From Roseomonas sp. OT10 (lineage in GTDB: Bacteria > Pseudomonadota > Alphaproteobacteria > Acetobacterales > Acetobacteraceae), in assembly GCF_020991085.1 (NCBI RefSeq), contig NZ_CP087719.1, forward strand, positions 4,856,001 to 4,920,000: a stretch of DNA of 64,000 nucleotides, given 5' to 3'. The translations under genes and the position numbers were made by a program. The notes beneath the pieces are model-generated. The model was not told the origin of the DNA. It worked only from the letters and a program-made list of their open reading frames with translations, and ran no database searches. Position 1 is the first letter of the stretch. Every line of letters begins with the position of its first letter. Positions 1 to 8,209 of the stretch are shown here, in pieces.

Positions 1-718
1 GCCGCCGGTGCAGACGGCGGAGCCGCCCCCCATGCAGCGGACCGAGCCGCCGCCCCCCGTCCAGACGGCGGAGCCCCCGCCCCCGGTGCAGCCGGTCGAA
101 CCGCCCCCGCTGGCGCCGCCCCCGCCGCCCGACACGGTTGCCGCGGTCGAGCCGCCGCCGCCGGAGCCCACCCCGGAGCCCGAGCCGGAGATGGCCGAGG
201 CGCTGGAGCCGTTGCCCCCGCCGCCCCCCGCGCCCCCGCCACCCCCGCCGCCGCCGCGCCCGGCCCCCACGCCGCCGCCCCGCCCCGCGCCACCCCGGCC
301 GGCCCCGCCGCGCCCCGCCCCGCCGGTTGCCGCCGCACCAGAGGCGCCCGCCGCCTCGCCGGCACCCCAGGCCCCCGTCGCCGCGGCGCCGGCGCCGCGC
401 CGTGCCGCCTCGGGCAGCCTGGCCTCCGCCCCGCCCAGCTGGACCTCGGCCATCGCGGCCGCCCTGCGGCGGGCCCAGTTCTATCCGCTGAGCGCCCGCC
501 AGCGCCGGGCCGAGGGCATCGCCCAGGTCACCTTCGTGATGCGGCGCGACGGCGAGCTGGTCTCCGCCCGCCTGGCACGCTCCAGCGGCGACGAGGAACT
601 GGACAGCGCCGCGGTCAACACCGTGCAGCGCGCCTCGCTGCCCGGCGTCCCGGCCGAGGTGGATGGCGACCCGATCACCCTGACCGTGCCGATCCGCTTC
701 TCCCTGACCCAGCGCTGA
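1..718 (+). CDS. tonB: TonB-family energy transducer, 5' partial
   Basis: The reading frame is open to the left edge, so the N-terminal membrane anchor is missing and 238 codons remain. The first ~140 residues are an extreme proline/alanine-rich spacer, as expected for the periplasm-spanning rod of TonB. The last ~90 residues match the TonB C-terminal domain: a YPLSARQRRAEG segment, then VTFVMRRDGELVSARL, SSGDEELDSAAV and a closing beta strand. TonB passes proton-motive-force energy from ExbBD to outer-membrane TonB-dependent receptors. No exbB or exbD is visible; they would lie upstream. The family call is firm; the receptor served cannot be told. A multi-hairpin repeat follows the stop codon. 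Confidence 0.88.
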   Translation, partial: PPVQTAEPPPMQRTEPPPPVQTAEPPPPVQPVEPPPLAPPPPPDTVAAVEPPPPEPTPEPEPEMAEALEPLPPPPPAPPPPPPPPRPAPTPPPRPAPPRPAPPRPAPPVAAAPEAPAASPAPQAPVAAAPAPRRAASGSLASAPPSWTSAIAAALRRAQFYPLSARQRRAEGIAQVTFVMRRDGELVSARLARSSGDEELDSAAVNTVQRASLPGVPAEVDGDPITLTVPIRFSLTQR

Positions 719-885
719 CCCGGTCCGGAGCGCCGCGGAGGGTCGGCACCACGCCACTGCCGTATCCGCCAGGAGAGCGACGCCCCACGGCATGCCCCGC
801 CTTCATGAACGGGGGCGCAGGGACCCTGCTCCCGCCGGATGAGAGGGATCAGGGCAAGACAGAGCCTTTCCCCGGACACCCGAAC

Positions 886-1260
886 TGATACGGGCGGTGG
901 GATGCCGTGATCCGTGCCGGCGCGGGGTGTGCGCGTGGCCCGGGGGCAAGGCTCTGCCTCGCCCCCGTACCCCCACTCCGCCAGGACCCTGCGGGCCCTG
1001 GACCCGATCAGCGCTGCCGCGGGACAGCCTGACACGGGGTCGAGGCGCCGAGGAGCTTGGCTCCTCGGCGAGCACGGCCTCCGCACTCGCTGACGCCCTC
1101 TGAAGCTTCTTCAGAGTCCCACCTGTCCGCGCGCCGTCAGGGTTCAGCCCGCAGGCTGACGCCTACCGCGCAGCACCAGACTCCCAGCGGGGTCCGGGGC
1201 CCGCTTGTGGCCCCGGCAGGGGAGGGTCTGGGAGGGGACGGCGTCCCCTCCCGGTCCCCC
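886..1260 (+). repeat. Multi-hairpin intergenic repeat, copy A
   Basis: First of four related 350-375 bp intergenic elements (B 5054-5403, C 32661-33034, D 37020-37386). Copy A has the same orientation as C and is opposite to B and D. In order it contains a hairpin at 942-966 (stem GGGGGC/GCCCCC continued by AGGC/GCCT), an imperfect CCAGG/CCTGG hairpin near 987-1007, a perfect 11-bp stem with 3-nt loop at 1046-1070, a CTCTGAAG/CTTCAGAG hairpin near 1100-1120, a CCGGGGCC/GGCCCCGG hairpin near 1193-1216, and a 10-bp stem with 3-nt loop at 1230-1252. It fills the gap between the convergent tonB and binding-protein genes. No coding frame with normal codon use is visible. The stretch 719-885 before it holds nothing recognisable. 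Confidence 0.9.
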
Positions 1261-1331
1261 GCCGGACCATGACAGACAGGCCAGGTCATCCAGCCGCTGG
1301 TATGAGGCTGCGAAGGCGGTCGGCGTGCCCG

Positions 1332-2609
1332 TCAGCTCCGGATCAGCGGGCAGCCGCCCTGGTCGAGGGGGCGGAAGGCCTGGTCGGGGGCGATGGTTTC
1401 CAGCTTCTCGTAGTAGTCCCAGGCGCCACGGCTGTCGGCGGGCTTCTTCACCCGGAACAGGTGCATGGCGTGCACCGCGCGGCCGTCCTGGCGGATGGTG
1501 ACCTCACCGAACAGCGGATCGTCGATCGGCTTGGCGCGCATCGCCGTCACCACCGTCTCGCCGTCCAGGGTCTTCGCCTCGCGCACGCCGCGCAGGTAGG
1601 CCAGGGTCGCGGAGTAGACGCCGGCGTGGTTCATGGTGGGGCGTCGCCCGCCCATCTGGGCAGAGAAGCGGTCGCTCCAGGCACGGGTCTTCGCGTCCAG
1701 GTCCCAGTAGAACGCCTCGCACAGCAGCAGCCCCTGCGCCGCCTGCAACCCCAGCGCGTGGATGTCGGAGAGCTGGATGAACAGTGCCGCCAGCGAGCGG
1801 CCGCGGCGCAGCACGCCGAACTCCGCCGCCTGCTTGATGGCGTTGATGACGTCCGAGCCGGTATTGGCCAGGGCGAAGACCTTGGCGCCGGAGGACTGCG
1901 CCTGGAGCAGGAAGGCGGAGAGGTCGGCGGTGTTCAGCGGGTGCCGCACCTGGCCCATCACCTTGCCGCCCTGGCGCTTCACCGCCTCGGCCGCGTCGCG
2001 CTCCAGCGTGTGGCCCAGCGCGTAGTCCACGGTCAGGAAGAACCAGCTGTCGCCGCCCTGGCGCATGGTGCCGGTGACGACGCCGTTCGCCTGCGCCCAG
2101 GTGTCCGTCACCCACTGCACCGTGTTGGGCGAGCAGGCGCGGCCGGTCAGGTCCGAGGTGGCGGTCGAGGAGGCCAGCGCGACGCGCTTCTTCTCGCGCA
2201 TCAGGTCGGAGACGCCGAGCCCCACGGCGGAGTTGGCGAGGTCGACCACCGCGCCGACGCCCTCCGTGTCCACCCAGCGTCGCGCGGTGGCGACGCCGAT
2301 GTCCGGCTTGTTCTGGTGGTCGGCCGAGACGATCTCGACCTTCAGCCCCCCCGCCTCGGCGGCGAAGTCATCCGCCGCCAGCTTCGCCGAGACGACGGAG
2401 CCCGGCCCGGCCTGGTCGGCGAAGGGACCGGACATGTCGGAGAGCACGCCGACCTTCACCAGGTTGCCCGGCACCTCGGCGCGGACCAGGGCGGGCGCGG
2501 CCAGCAGGGTTCCGCCGGCGGCCAGCAGGCCCAGCGTCGCGCGGCGCGTCGTCGTCAGGCCATCCGGCCGGATGGAGGGGCGGGCCGGTTCTTCCGTCTG
2601 GCTGGACAT
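1332..2609 (-). CDS. ABC transporter substrate-binding protein, branched-chain amino-acid type
   Basis: A 425-residue exported binding protein of the Peripla_BP_6/LivK class, which delivers amino acids, amides or related small molecules to a Liv-type ABC importer. A twin-arginine signal (RRATLGLLAAGG, then a small-residue cleavage region ending LVRAE) lies near residues 20-46. The mature part opens with the family hallmark KVGVLSDMSGPFADQAG. The start chosen at 2609 is preceded by GAAGGAAA; an in-frame extension upstream lacks a good ribosome site. No permease or ATPase is adjacent, so it is an orphan binding protein in this window. The ligand is not predictable from sequence. Confidence 0.87.
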   Translation of the reverse strand: MSSQTEEPARPSIRPDGLTTTRRATLGLLAAGGTLLAAPALVRAEVPGNLVKVGVLSDMSGPFADQAGPGSVVSAKLAADDFAAEAGGLKVEIVSADHQNKPDIGVATARRWVDTEGVGAVVDLANSAVGLGVSDLMREKKRVALASSTATSDLTGRACSPNTVQWVTDTWAQANGVVTGTMRQGGDSWFFLTVDYALGHTLERDAAEAVKRQGGKVMGQVRHPLNTADLSAFLLQAQSSGAKVFALANTGSDVINAIKQAAEFGVLRRGRSLAALFIQLSDIHALGLQAAQGLLLCEAFYWDLDAKTRAWSDRFSAQMGGRRPTMNHAGVYSATLAYLRGVREAKTLDGETVVTAMRAKPIDDPLFGEVTIRQDGRAVHAMHLFRVKKPADSRGAWDYYEKLETIAPDQAFRPLDQGGCPLIRS

Positions 2610-2724
2610 GGCATTTCCTTCGCTCGGCGCGACCTCCGGCCCTGCCGGCCGGGGCGATCCTGGCCGCATCCTAGGCGAGCGGACGCCGCCCTGCCAGCAA
2701 GGGCGGGCGGCGGCGGTCCGGGCG

Positions 2725-3417
2725 TCAGTCCTTGCGGGCGGCGCGCACCGCGTTCAGCTCCGCCTTCAGCGCCGCGATCTCCTGGCGCAGCGCCGCGACC
2801 TCGCCCTCGGCCGCCTCGGCCGGCTCGTTCTCGCGCCGCGACACCGGGAAGGGGCTGAACAGGCTCATGGCCCGCTCCAGCATCGCCATGTTCTGCTTGC
2901 CCAGCTCCTCGAGATTGCCGAAGGGGCCGCTGAAGGGGTTCAGACCGCCCATCGGGCTGGTCATGGCGCCGGCCATCGGCGTGGTCATGGCGCGGCGCAT
3001 CTGCTCCTGCTGCTGGGCGAAGCCACCCATGGCGAATTCCAGGTAGCGCGGCACCAGCGATTGCAGGCTGTCGCCGTACAGGCCGATGAGCTGGCGCAGG
3101 AAGGGGGTGGGCAGCAGGTTGCGGCCCTTGGCCTCCTCCTCGACGATGATCTGCGTCAGCACGGAGCGGGTGATGTCCTCGCCCGACTTGGCGTCGTAGA
3201 CGACGAAGTCGCGCCCGCGCCGGACCATGCCGGCCAGATCCTCCAGCGTGACGTAGCTGCTGCTCTCGGTATTGTAGAGGCGGCGGTTGGCGTATTTCTT
3301 CACCACCACCGGCGGCATCGCCGGGGCGTCTGCCGCAACCTTCTCGGCTGGCTCGCCTTTGGCCCGCGACTTCGTATCCTCGACCATCGGAGCGGCTCCC
3401 AGCGTTTGCTGCGGCAT
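2725..3417 (-). CDS. phaR: Polyhydroxyalkanoate synthesis repressor PhaR
   Basis: A 230-residue DNA- and PHA-binding regulator that represses phasin and PHA genes until polymer granules titrate it. The PHB/PHA accumulation DNA-binding domain is clear at residues ~30-95: VVKKYANRRLYNT, the LEDLAGMVRRG helix and DFVVYDAKSGEDITRSVL. It is followed by the PHB_acc repeat region (PTPFLRQLIGLYGDSLQSLVPRYLE) and a Met/Gln/Gly-rich tail ending in a coiled-coil (LRQEIAALKAELNAV). The start at 3417 is one choice; an in-frame ATG at 3387 with GGGAG eight bases upstream is equally possible. It is divergent from the PHA-synthase-like pair, the usual alphaproteobacterial arrangement. Confidence 0.92.
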   Translation of the reverse strand: MPQQTLGAAPMVEDTKSRAKGEPAEKVAADAPAMPPVVVKKYANRRLYNTESSSYVTLEDLAGMVRRGRDFVVYDAKSGEDITRSVLTQIIVEEEAKGRNLLPTPFLRQLIGLYGDSLQSLVPRYLEFAMGGFAQQQEQMRRAMTTPMAGAMTSPMGGLNPFSGPFGNLEELGKQNMAMLERAMSLFSPFPVSRRENEPAEAAEGEVAALRQEIAALKAELNAVRAARKD

Positions 3418-3524
3418 GCTAGCCCCGCCTCGCCGCACTGCGAAAGGGTGCCGTTCCGGCAGGCCTGCGCCAGGGTGCCGGCGCCGGAAGCCAGCGTCGG
3501 ACGAAGGGGGGCAGGGAGAGAGGC

Positions 3525-3926
3525 ATGACCGGCTCGCGGGAAGGGGACGCGCCGCTGGAGCGCCTCGCCGAGGAATGGATCGCGTTGTGGCAGTCGGAGA
3601 TCACGGGCTGGGCGACTCGCATGGAACTGTCGCGGCTGATGGCGTCGCTGGGGGGCGCGGGGGTCCCGCCGATGCCGCGGGGGGCAGGTCTTGAGGCCCC
3701 GCCGCGCGCCGCTGCCGCTGCATCTGGGCCTGTCGACGCTGCGCAACTGGACGGCGCTGGGGACCCTGGCGCCGGGGCTGCTGCCGCCGGGCAGCCTGGC
3801 ATGGAACGGCGGATCGACGAGCTCCTCGGCCGCGTGGCAGAGCTGGAGCAGCGGCTGGCCCGTCTCGCCCCAGGGCCGGACGGAGGCGCGGCGCCTGCTC
3901 GACGCCCTGGACGCGGCGGGACATAG
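3525..3926 (+). CDS. Small hypothetical protein preceding and overlapping the PHA synthase gene
   Basis: Not assignable to a named family. The first ~50 residues (EEWIALWQSEITGWATRME and nearby helix) have the GC-rich codon endings typical of this genome and look coding. After about 3690 the same frame uses many A/T-ending codons while the frame beginning at 3691 shows the genomic pattern, so the C-terminal third is overlapped by, or overwritten by, the downstream gene. That tail still reads as an amphipathic coil (ERRIDELLGRVAELEQRLARL). It may be an accessory subunit for the synthase, or the two frames may belong to one protein split by a frameshift. It is divergent from phaR. Confidence 0.5.
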   Translation: MTGSREGDAPLERLAEEWIALWQSEITGWATRMELSRLMASLGGAGVPPMPRGAGLEAPPRAAAAASGPVDAAQLDGAGDPGAGAAAAGQPGMERRIDELLGRVAELEQRLARLAPGPDGGAAPARRPGRGGT

Positions 3927-5046
3927 CGTCGCCGAGCTGCAGGCCGCGGTGGCGCAGCGGCTTGCCGCGCAGGATGCGGCGCTGTTCCAGGGCCTCGCTG
4001 CCTACCAGCGCCACCCCTATCGCCGTGCCGCGCCGGAGCGGCCGGTGCTGTGGCATGAGGGCGCCAGCCGCCTGCTGGATCACGGCCCCCCGGGCGCCCT
4101 CCCCGGTGGCGGGCCCCAGCGCGGCCGGCCCGCGCTGCTGGTCGTGCCGTCCCTCGTCAACCGCGCGGAGGTGCTGGACCTGATGCCCGGCCATTCCCTG
4201 CTCGGCTGGCTGTCGGAGGCCGGCATCCATCCGCTGCTGCTCGATTGGGGCGAGCCGGGCGAGGTCGAGCGCGGGCTGGACCTGACCGGCTGGATCGCCG
4301 GCCGGCTGGAACAGGCCATCGCCGCCGCCGTGGCGGCGACAGGCGGCCCGGTGGTCCTGGCCGGCTACTGCATGGGCGGGATGCTGGCCCTGGCCGCGGC
4401 GCTGCGGCAGCCACGGCAGGTGCGCGGCCTGGCCCTGCTCGCCACGCCCTGGGATTTCTGGGCCGGCGGGGCGGAGGAGCGGGCGCGCCTCGCCGCGGCG
4501 CTGCTGCCGGTTCTGGAGCCGGTGCTGCGCGCCACCGGCGCCCTGCCGGACGCGATGCTGCAGGCGATGTTCGCCAGCCTCGACCCCTTCGGCATCGCCG
4601 CAAAGTTCCGCGCCTTCGCCGCTTTCGACCCGCAGAGCGAGGCAGCCCGGCACTTCGTGGCACTGGAGGACTGGCTGAACGACGGCGTGCCGCTGCCGGC
4701 TCCCGTGGCGCGGGAGGCGCTGGGCGGCTGGTACGGCGCCAATACCCCGGCACGGGGGCAATGGCGGGTGGCCGGCGCGACGGTGGATCCCGCCGGCTGG
4801 CACGGCCCCACCTTCGTGGCCATCCCCCACCGCGACCGGCTGGTGCCGCCGGAAAGCGCCCGCGCCCTGGCCGACCGCCTGCCCCAGGCCGTGCGCCACG
4901 AGGCGGAGGCCGGCCATATCGGCATGGTCGCCGGCCGCAACGCCGAGGCGGCGCTGTGGCGCCCGCTGGCCGCCTGGCTCGGCTCACTCAACACCCCGTC
5001 GCGCCCTGCGGCCCGCCGCACGCGGCGCCGCGTTGGCGGAACGTAG
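3691..5046 (+). CDS. phaC: PHA synthase-like alpha/beta hydrolase (PhaC family)
   Basis: A 451-residue alpha/beta hydrolase related to poly(3-hydroxyalkanoate) synthases, which polymerise hydroxyacyl-CoA into storage granules. It carries the synthase form of the lipase box, GYCMGG (Cys nucleophile), then the WDFW segment, a catalytic Asp in HRDRLVPPES and His in EAGHIGMVAG. The N-terminal PLPLHLGLS and YQRHPYRR segments fit this family. The start is a TTG at 3691 after GGGGCAGG; it is uncertain because the frame overlaps the previous ORF by 236 bases. The divergent phaR supports the role. It is shorter than class I synthases (~600 residues), so it could be a class III-like synthase or a related acyltransferase. 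Confidence 0.78.
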   Translation: MRPRRAPLPLHLGLSTLRNWTALGTLAPGLLPPGSLAWNGGSTSSSAAWQSWSSGWPVSPQGRTEARRLLDALDAAGHSVAELQAAVAQRLAAQDAALFQGLAAYQRHPYRRAAPERPVLWHEGASRLLDHGPPGALPGGGPQRGRPALLVVPSLVNRAEVLDLMPGHSLLGWLSEAGIHPLLLDWGEPGEVERGLDLTGWIAGRLEQAIAAAVAATGGPVVLAGYCMGGMLALAAALRQPRQVRGLALLATPWDFWAGGAEERARLAAALLPVLEPVLRATGALPDAMLQAMFASLDPFGIAAKFRAFAAFDPQSEAARHFVALEDWLNDGVPLPAPVAREALGGWYGANTPARGQWRVAGATVDPAGWHGPTFVAIPHRDRLVPPESARALADRLPQAVRHEAEAGHIGMVAGRNAEAALWRPLAAWLGSLNTPSRPAARRTRRRVGGT

Positions 5047-5053
5047 CGGCCGT

Positions 5054-5403
5054 GGCCCGGGGGAGGCGTTGCCTCCCCCGTAGCCCCCTCCACCGGGGCC
5101 ACAAGCGGGCCCCGGACCCCGCTGGGAGTTGGCTCTTCGCGGTGGGTGTCAGCCTGCGGGCTGAACCCTGACGGAGCGCGGACAGGCGGGACTCTGAAGA
5201 AAGCTTTCAGAGGGCGTCAGCGAATGCTGCGGCCGTACCCGCCGAGGAGCATGGCTCCTCGGCGCCTCGACCCCGTCGCAGTCATCCGCGCGGCAGCGCC
5301 CACCGGGTCCAGGGCCCGCAGGGTCCTGGCGGAGTGGGGGACCGGGGGCGAGGCAGCGCCTTGCCCCCGGGGAACGGGTCCCACGCCGGCAGACGGCGAT
5401 GCA
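5054..5403 (-). repeat. Multi-hairpin intergenic repeat, copy B
   Basis: Reverse-oriented copy of the dispersed element, filling the gap between the convergent phaC-like gene and ecsC-like gene. The terminal hairpin at 5059-5079 has stem GGGGGAGGC/GCCTCCCCC and loop GTT, while copies A and C carry a different but also perfect stem at this place. The central 11-bp stem is at 5240-5264 with loop ATG. The CTCTGAA/TTTCAGAG arm pair, the CAGCC/GGCTG hairpin and the final GGGGGC-type hairpin are all present. No coding pattern is seen. It is the most diverged copy near its right end. Confidence 0.88.
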
Positions 5404-5504
5404 TTACGCCACGCGCAATGAATATAAGGTATGGGGTAGACGACACACCGCGTGGATGGCGGAGCGTTCCGGTCGGCCGCGCCGGCCGGGGGTCCTGGCC
5501 TGGA

Positions 5505-6308
5505 TCAGGCTGCCATGCGGGCGTCCTGCAGGCTGTCGTAGGCGGCGCGGATGGTGTCGCTCCCGTAGGTTGCCTCCAGCCGACGCACGGTGAAGTGGGC
5601 CCGCGCGATGCTGCGGAAGTGTTCGAGGAAGGCGAGGTTGATGGCGGCCCCGGCCGCGGCGCCGATCACCGGCACGGACTGGGCCGAGAGCTTCAGTCCC
5701 ACCGCGCCCATGAAGCGTCCGGCGATGCTGGCCAGGAAGCCGGGCAGCACGGTGGCGGTCAGGTTGGCCGCCGCGTTGGGCAGCAACTGCGCGAGCGCGA
5801 GGCGCGAGGCGAAGTAGCCCACCTTGGCCATGTCGTCGGCCGAGGATTCCCCACCCAGGGCGAAGACCTTCAGGCATTCGGCCCGCACCGCCGGGGTGGA
5901 GGGGTCCTCCCCCTGGTCGGCCGCCTCGGACGCGATCTGGCGCAGCAGGATCGTGGTGGAGATCGGCAGCTCGGTCAGGGTGCCGGGCAGGCCGAAGGCG
6001 CCACCGGCCGCGCCGGCGGCCGCTGCCAGGCCGCGATGCAGCCAGTCCGGCGTCAGGCCATGCGGCGCGCGGCCGGGATGGCTGCGCACCGCCGCGCTCC
6101 AGGCCGCCTCGACGGCGCGCTGGACCGCTCCCTCCACGCCGCGCTGCAGGAAGTCCGGCAGGCGGGACTTCAGCGCCTCGACCGGCGTGCCGGCCAGCGC
6201 CGCCAGACGGGCCGCGAGGGAGGGGTTCTCCAGGACACGGACGGCCTCGGCGAGTTCCGCGCGCGCCTCCGCGGTCAATGGCAGGGGGGTGGGCAGGGTC
6301 TGGCTCAT
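5505..6308 (-). CDS. EcsC family protein
   Basis: A 267-residue protein matching the EcsC domain, a widespread family with no firmly established biochemical role. Features are an alpha-helical N-terminus, Gly/Ala-rich hydrophobic helices (GLAAAAGAAGGAFGLPGTLTELPISTTILLRQIA), the ALGGESSADDMAKVGYFASR segment, and a second hydrophobic helical stretch near the C-terminus (SVPVIGAAAGAAINLAFLEHF). These suggest membrane association. The frame extends much further upstream through lnt on the opposite strand; the ATG at 6308 is chosen because family similarity and normal codon use begin there. It is divergent from lnt. No function is inferred beyond the family name. Confidence 0.82.
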   Translation of the reverse strand: MSQTLPTPLPLTAEARAELAEAVRVLENPSLAARLAALAGTPVEALKSRLPDFLQRGVEGAVQRAVEAAWSAAVRSHPGRAPHGLTPDWLHRGLAAAAGAAGGAFGLPGTLTELPISTTILLRQIASEAADQGEDPSTPAVRAECLKVFALGGESSADDMAKVGYFASRLALAQLLPNAAANLTATVLPGFLASIAGRFMGAVGLKLSAQSVPVIGAAAGAAINLAFLEHFRSIARAHFTVRRLEATYGSDTIRAAYDSLQDARMAA

Positions 6309-6476
6309 GGCCAGCAGAAATGGTGACGGGGCGGACGGGTTGCAGGGCCCGCGCGCCACCTGTCCGCCATGCGCGCGGTGGCGGGGGCCGGCCCGCCATG
6401 GCTTGCCGCTCTCGCCACCCACCGGTAGGTGCGACCCCACCATTCCCGGCCCATCCAATCCCGGCAGGTGCGGCGC

Positions 6477-8012
6477 GTGTTCTCCCGAATCCTTCGACAT
6501 CTCGAGGGGCGGCGCGGCTGGCGCGCCCCGGCCACCGCGGTCGGCCTGGGGGCGCTGAGCGCGCTCGCCATGCCGCCGGTGCATCTGCTGCCGGTGCTCT
6601 GGCTGACGCTGCCGGGCTTCCTGTGGCTGGCGGCGCATGCCCCGGACCGGAAGCGGGCGGCGCTGGTCGGGCTGGCCTGGGGCTGGGGTTTCCAGCTCGC
6701 CGGCCTCTACTGGATCACCGAGGCGATCCTGACGGAGGCCGACCGGCTCTGGTGGCTGGTGCCCCTGGCCGTCCCGGCGCTGGCGCTGCCGATGGGCGCC
6801 TTCTCCGTGCTGCCCGCGCTGGCCGCCTGGGGGGCGCCGGCCGGCTGGCGGCGGGTGACGGGCTTCGCGGCGGCCTGGGTCGGGGCGGAAATGCTGCGCG
6901 GCTGGGCCTTCACGGGCTTCCCCTGGAACCTGCTGGGCACCGCCTGGGCCTTTGATGCGCTGCCGCTGCAGGGCGCGGCCTGGATCGGGGTGCATGGCCT
7001 GTCCCTGGTCACCGTGCTGCTGGCCTGCGCGCCGCTGGGGGGGAGGCGGGGCTGGCTGGGGGCCGCGGCGGGGCTGGTGGCCTTCGGCCTGTTCGGCCTG
7101 GCGCGGCTGTGGCCCGAGGAGCCGGCGCCCCACCCGATCTCCCTGGTGCTGGTGCAGGGCAACATCGGCCAGGAGATGAAGTGGCGGCCGGAGACGCGCT
7201 GGCCGATCTTCCGCCGCTATCTGGAGCTGACGCGTGACGGGGTGGCCGAGGCGGCGGCGCAGGCCCCGGGCACGCGGGCGGTGGCGATCTGGCCGGAGAC
7301 GGCCAGCCCCTTCCTGCTGAACGAGGATGCGGAGGCACGGCGATTCGCCGCCGCCGCCCTGCCGGCGGACGGCGTGCTGCTCGCCGGGTCGGTGCGGGCG
7401 GAACTGGAGCCGGATGGCCGGGCTCGCGCAGTGTTCAACAGCCTGGTGGCCCTCGATGCGACGGGGGATATTCTCGGGCGCTACGACAAGAGCCATCTTG
7501 TCCCGTTCGGCGAGTACATGCCGCTCTCCGGATTGTTACCTCTCCGTGTCATTCGTGGTGGCATGGATTTCACGGCCGGTGCGGGACCGGTCACTGTCGA
7601 CGTGGGAGGGCTACCAGGCTTTTCGCCGCTGATTTGTTACGAAGTGATCTTTCCCGGCGCGGTCGTGTCCGCCAGTCGCCCAGAGTGGCTCACCAACATC
7701 ACGAACGATGCCTGGTTCGGTACCTCGGCTGGCCCCTACCAGCACTTGGCTGCAGCGCGGCTGCGGAGTGTCGAGGAGGGATTGCCAATGGCCCGGGTGG
7801 CCCAGACCGGCATCTCGGCCGTGATGGACGGTCGGGGACGTTTCGTGGGCCGGCTTGGGCTGGGCCAGACCGGGGTGCTGGTAGCACCATTGCCACGGGC
7901 AATGCCGGCTACCCCTTTCTCGCGATACGGGCTTTGGCTGCCCGGGGCACTCGTCCTTCTGATGACGGCCCTGTCTTTCGCGCCAGGGTTGCGGCGCCAC
8001 CCCGATACCTGA
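6477..8012 (+). CDS. lnt: Apolipoprotein N-acyltransferase
   Basis: A 511-residue inner-membrane enzyme that adds the third acyl chain to the N-terminal cysteine of lipoproteins. About eight hydrophobic segments flank a periplasmic nitrilase-like domain with its Glu-Lys-Cys triad: Glu in WPETASPF, Lys in YDKSHLVPFGEY and Cys in PLICYEVIFP. Other family marks are FTGFPWNLLGTAW and LVQGNIGQEMKW. A GTG at 6477, seven bases after AGGTG, is taken as start; GTG 6468 is an alternative. From about 7537 to the stop many codons end in A or T, unlike the first half, which suggests the 3' part was acquired by recombination. The XRE gene follows in the same direction. Confidence 0.93.
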   Translation: MFSRILRHLEGRRGWRAPATAVGLGALSALAMPPVHLLPVLWLTLPGFLWLAAHAPDRKRAALVGLAWGWGFQLAGLYWITEAILTEADRLWWLVPLAVPALALPMGAFSVLPALAAWGAPAGWRRVTGFAAAWVGAEMLRGWAFTGFPWNLLGTAWAFDALPLQGAAWIGVHGLSLVTVLLACAPLGGRRGWLGAAAGLVAFGLFGLARLWPEEPAPHPISLVLVQGNIGQEMKWRPETRWPIFRRYLELTRDGVAEAAAQAPGTRAVAIWPETASPFLLNEDAEARRFAAAALPADGVLLAGSVRAELEPDGRARAVFNSLVALDATGDILGRYDKSHLVPFGEYMPLSGLLPLRVIRGGMDFTAGAGPVTVDVGGLPGFSPLICYEVIFPGAVVSASRPEWLTNITNDAWFGTSAGPYQHLAAARLRSVEEGLPMARVAQTGISAVMDGRGRFVGRLGLGQTGVLVAPLPRAMPATPFSRYGLWLPGALVLLMTALSFAPGLRRHPDT

Positions 8013-8049
8013 GCCCTTTTCGGATCATTATTTAGATTTCTCGAAAGAG

Positions 8050-8078
8050 TTGACAAAGAGTTTGCGCGGTTGCAGATT
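8050..8078 (+). promoter_or_regulatory. Candidate sigma70-type promoter before the XRE gene
   Basis: A perfect TTGACA at 8050-8055 is followed, after 17 bases, by CAGATT at 8073-8078, a weak match to the -10 consensus. It sits in an unusually AT-rich stretch between lnt and the XRE regulator, 132 bases before the chosen ATG. The -35 match and spacing are good; the -10 is poor. Confidence 0.45.
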
Positions 8079-8209
8079 CCGTGCACGACGAAGGGAAGGA
8101 ATGCGGCGTGACAACATCCGTTGCGTTCAGCCGCGGCACGAAGGACACGCGTCGGCCGGAGCTGGCCCGATCCGGGAATGGTCTTGCCGCTGGAGTAGAG
8201 GAGAGGCGG

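Noticed and set aside
20-420. Proline-codon tandem repetition at the left edge as a DNA repeat
   Set aside because: It is explained by the Pro/Ala-rich periplasmic spacer of TonB and is not a precise repeat unit.
1269-2858. 529-codon frame opposite the binding-protein gene
   Set aside because: Fully antisense to a well-supported exported binding protein; composition is typical of a shadow frame in GC-rich DNA.
3600-4917. 438-codon - strand frame opposite the PHA synthase-like gene
   Set aside because: Antisense to a gene with a complete lipase box and catalytic residues; no domain of its own.
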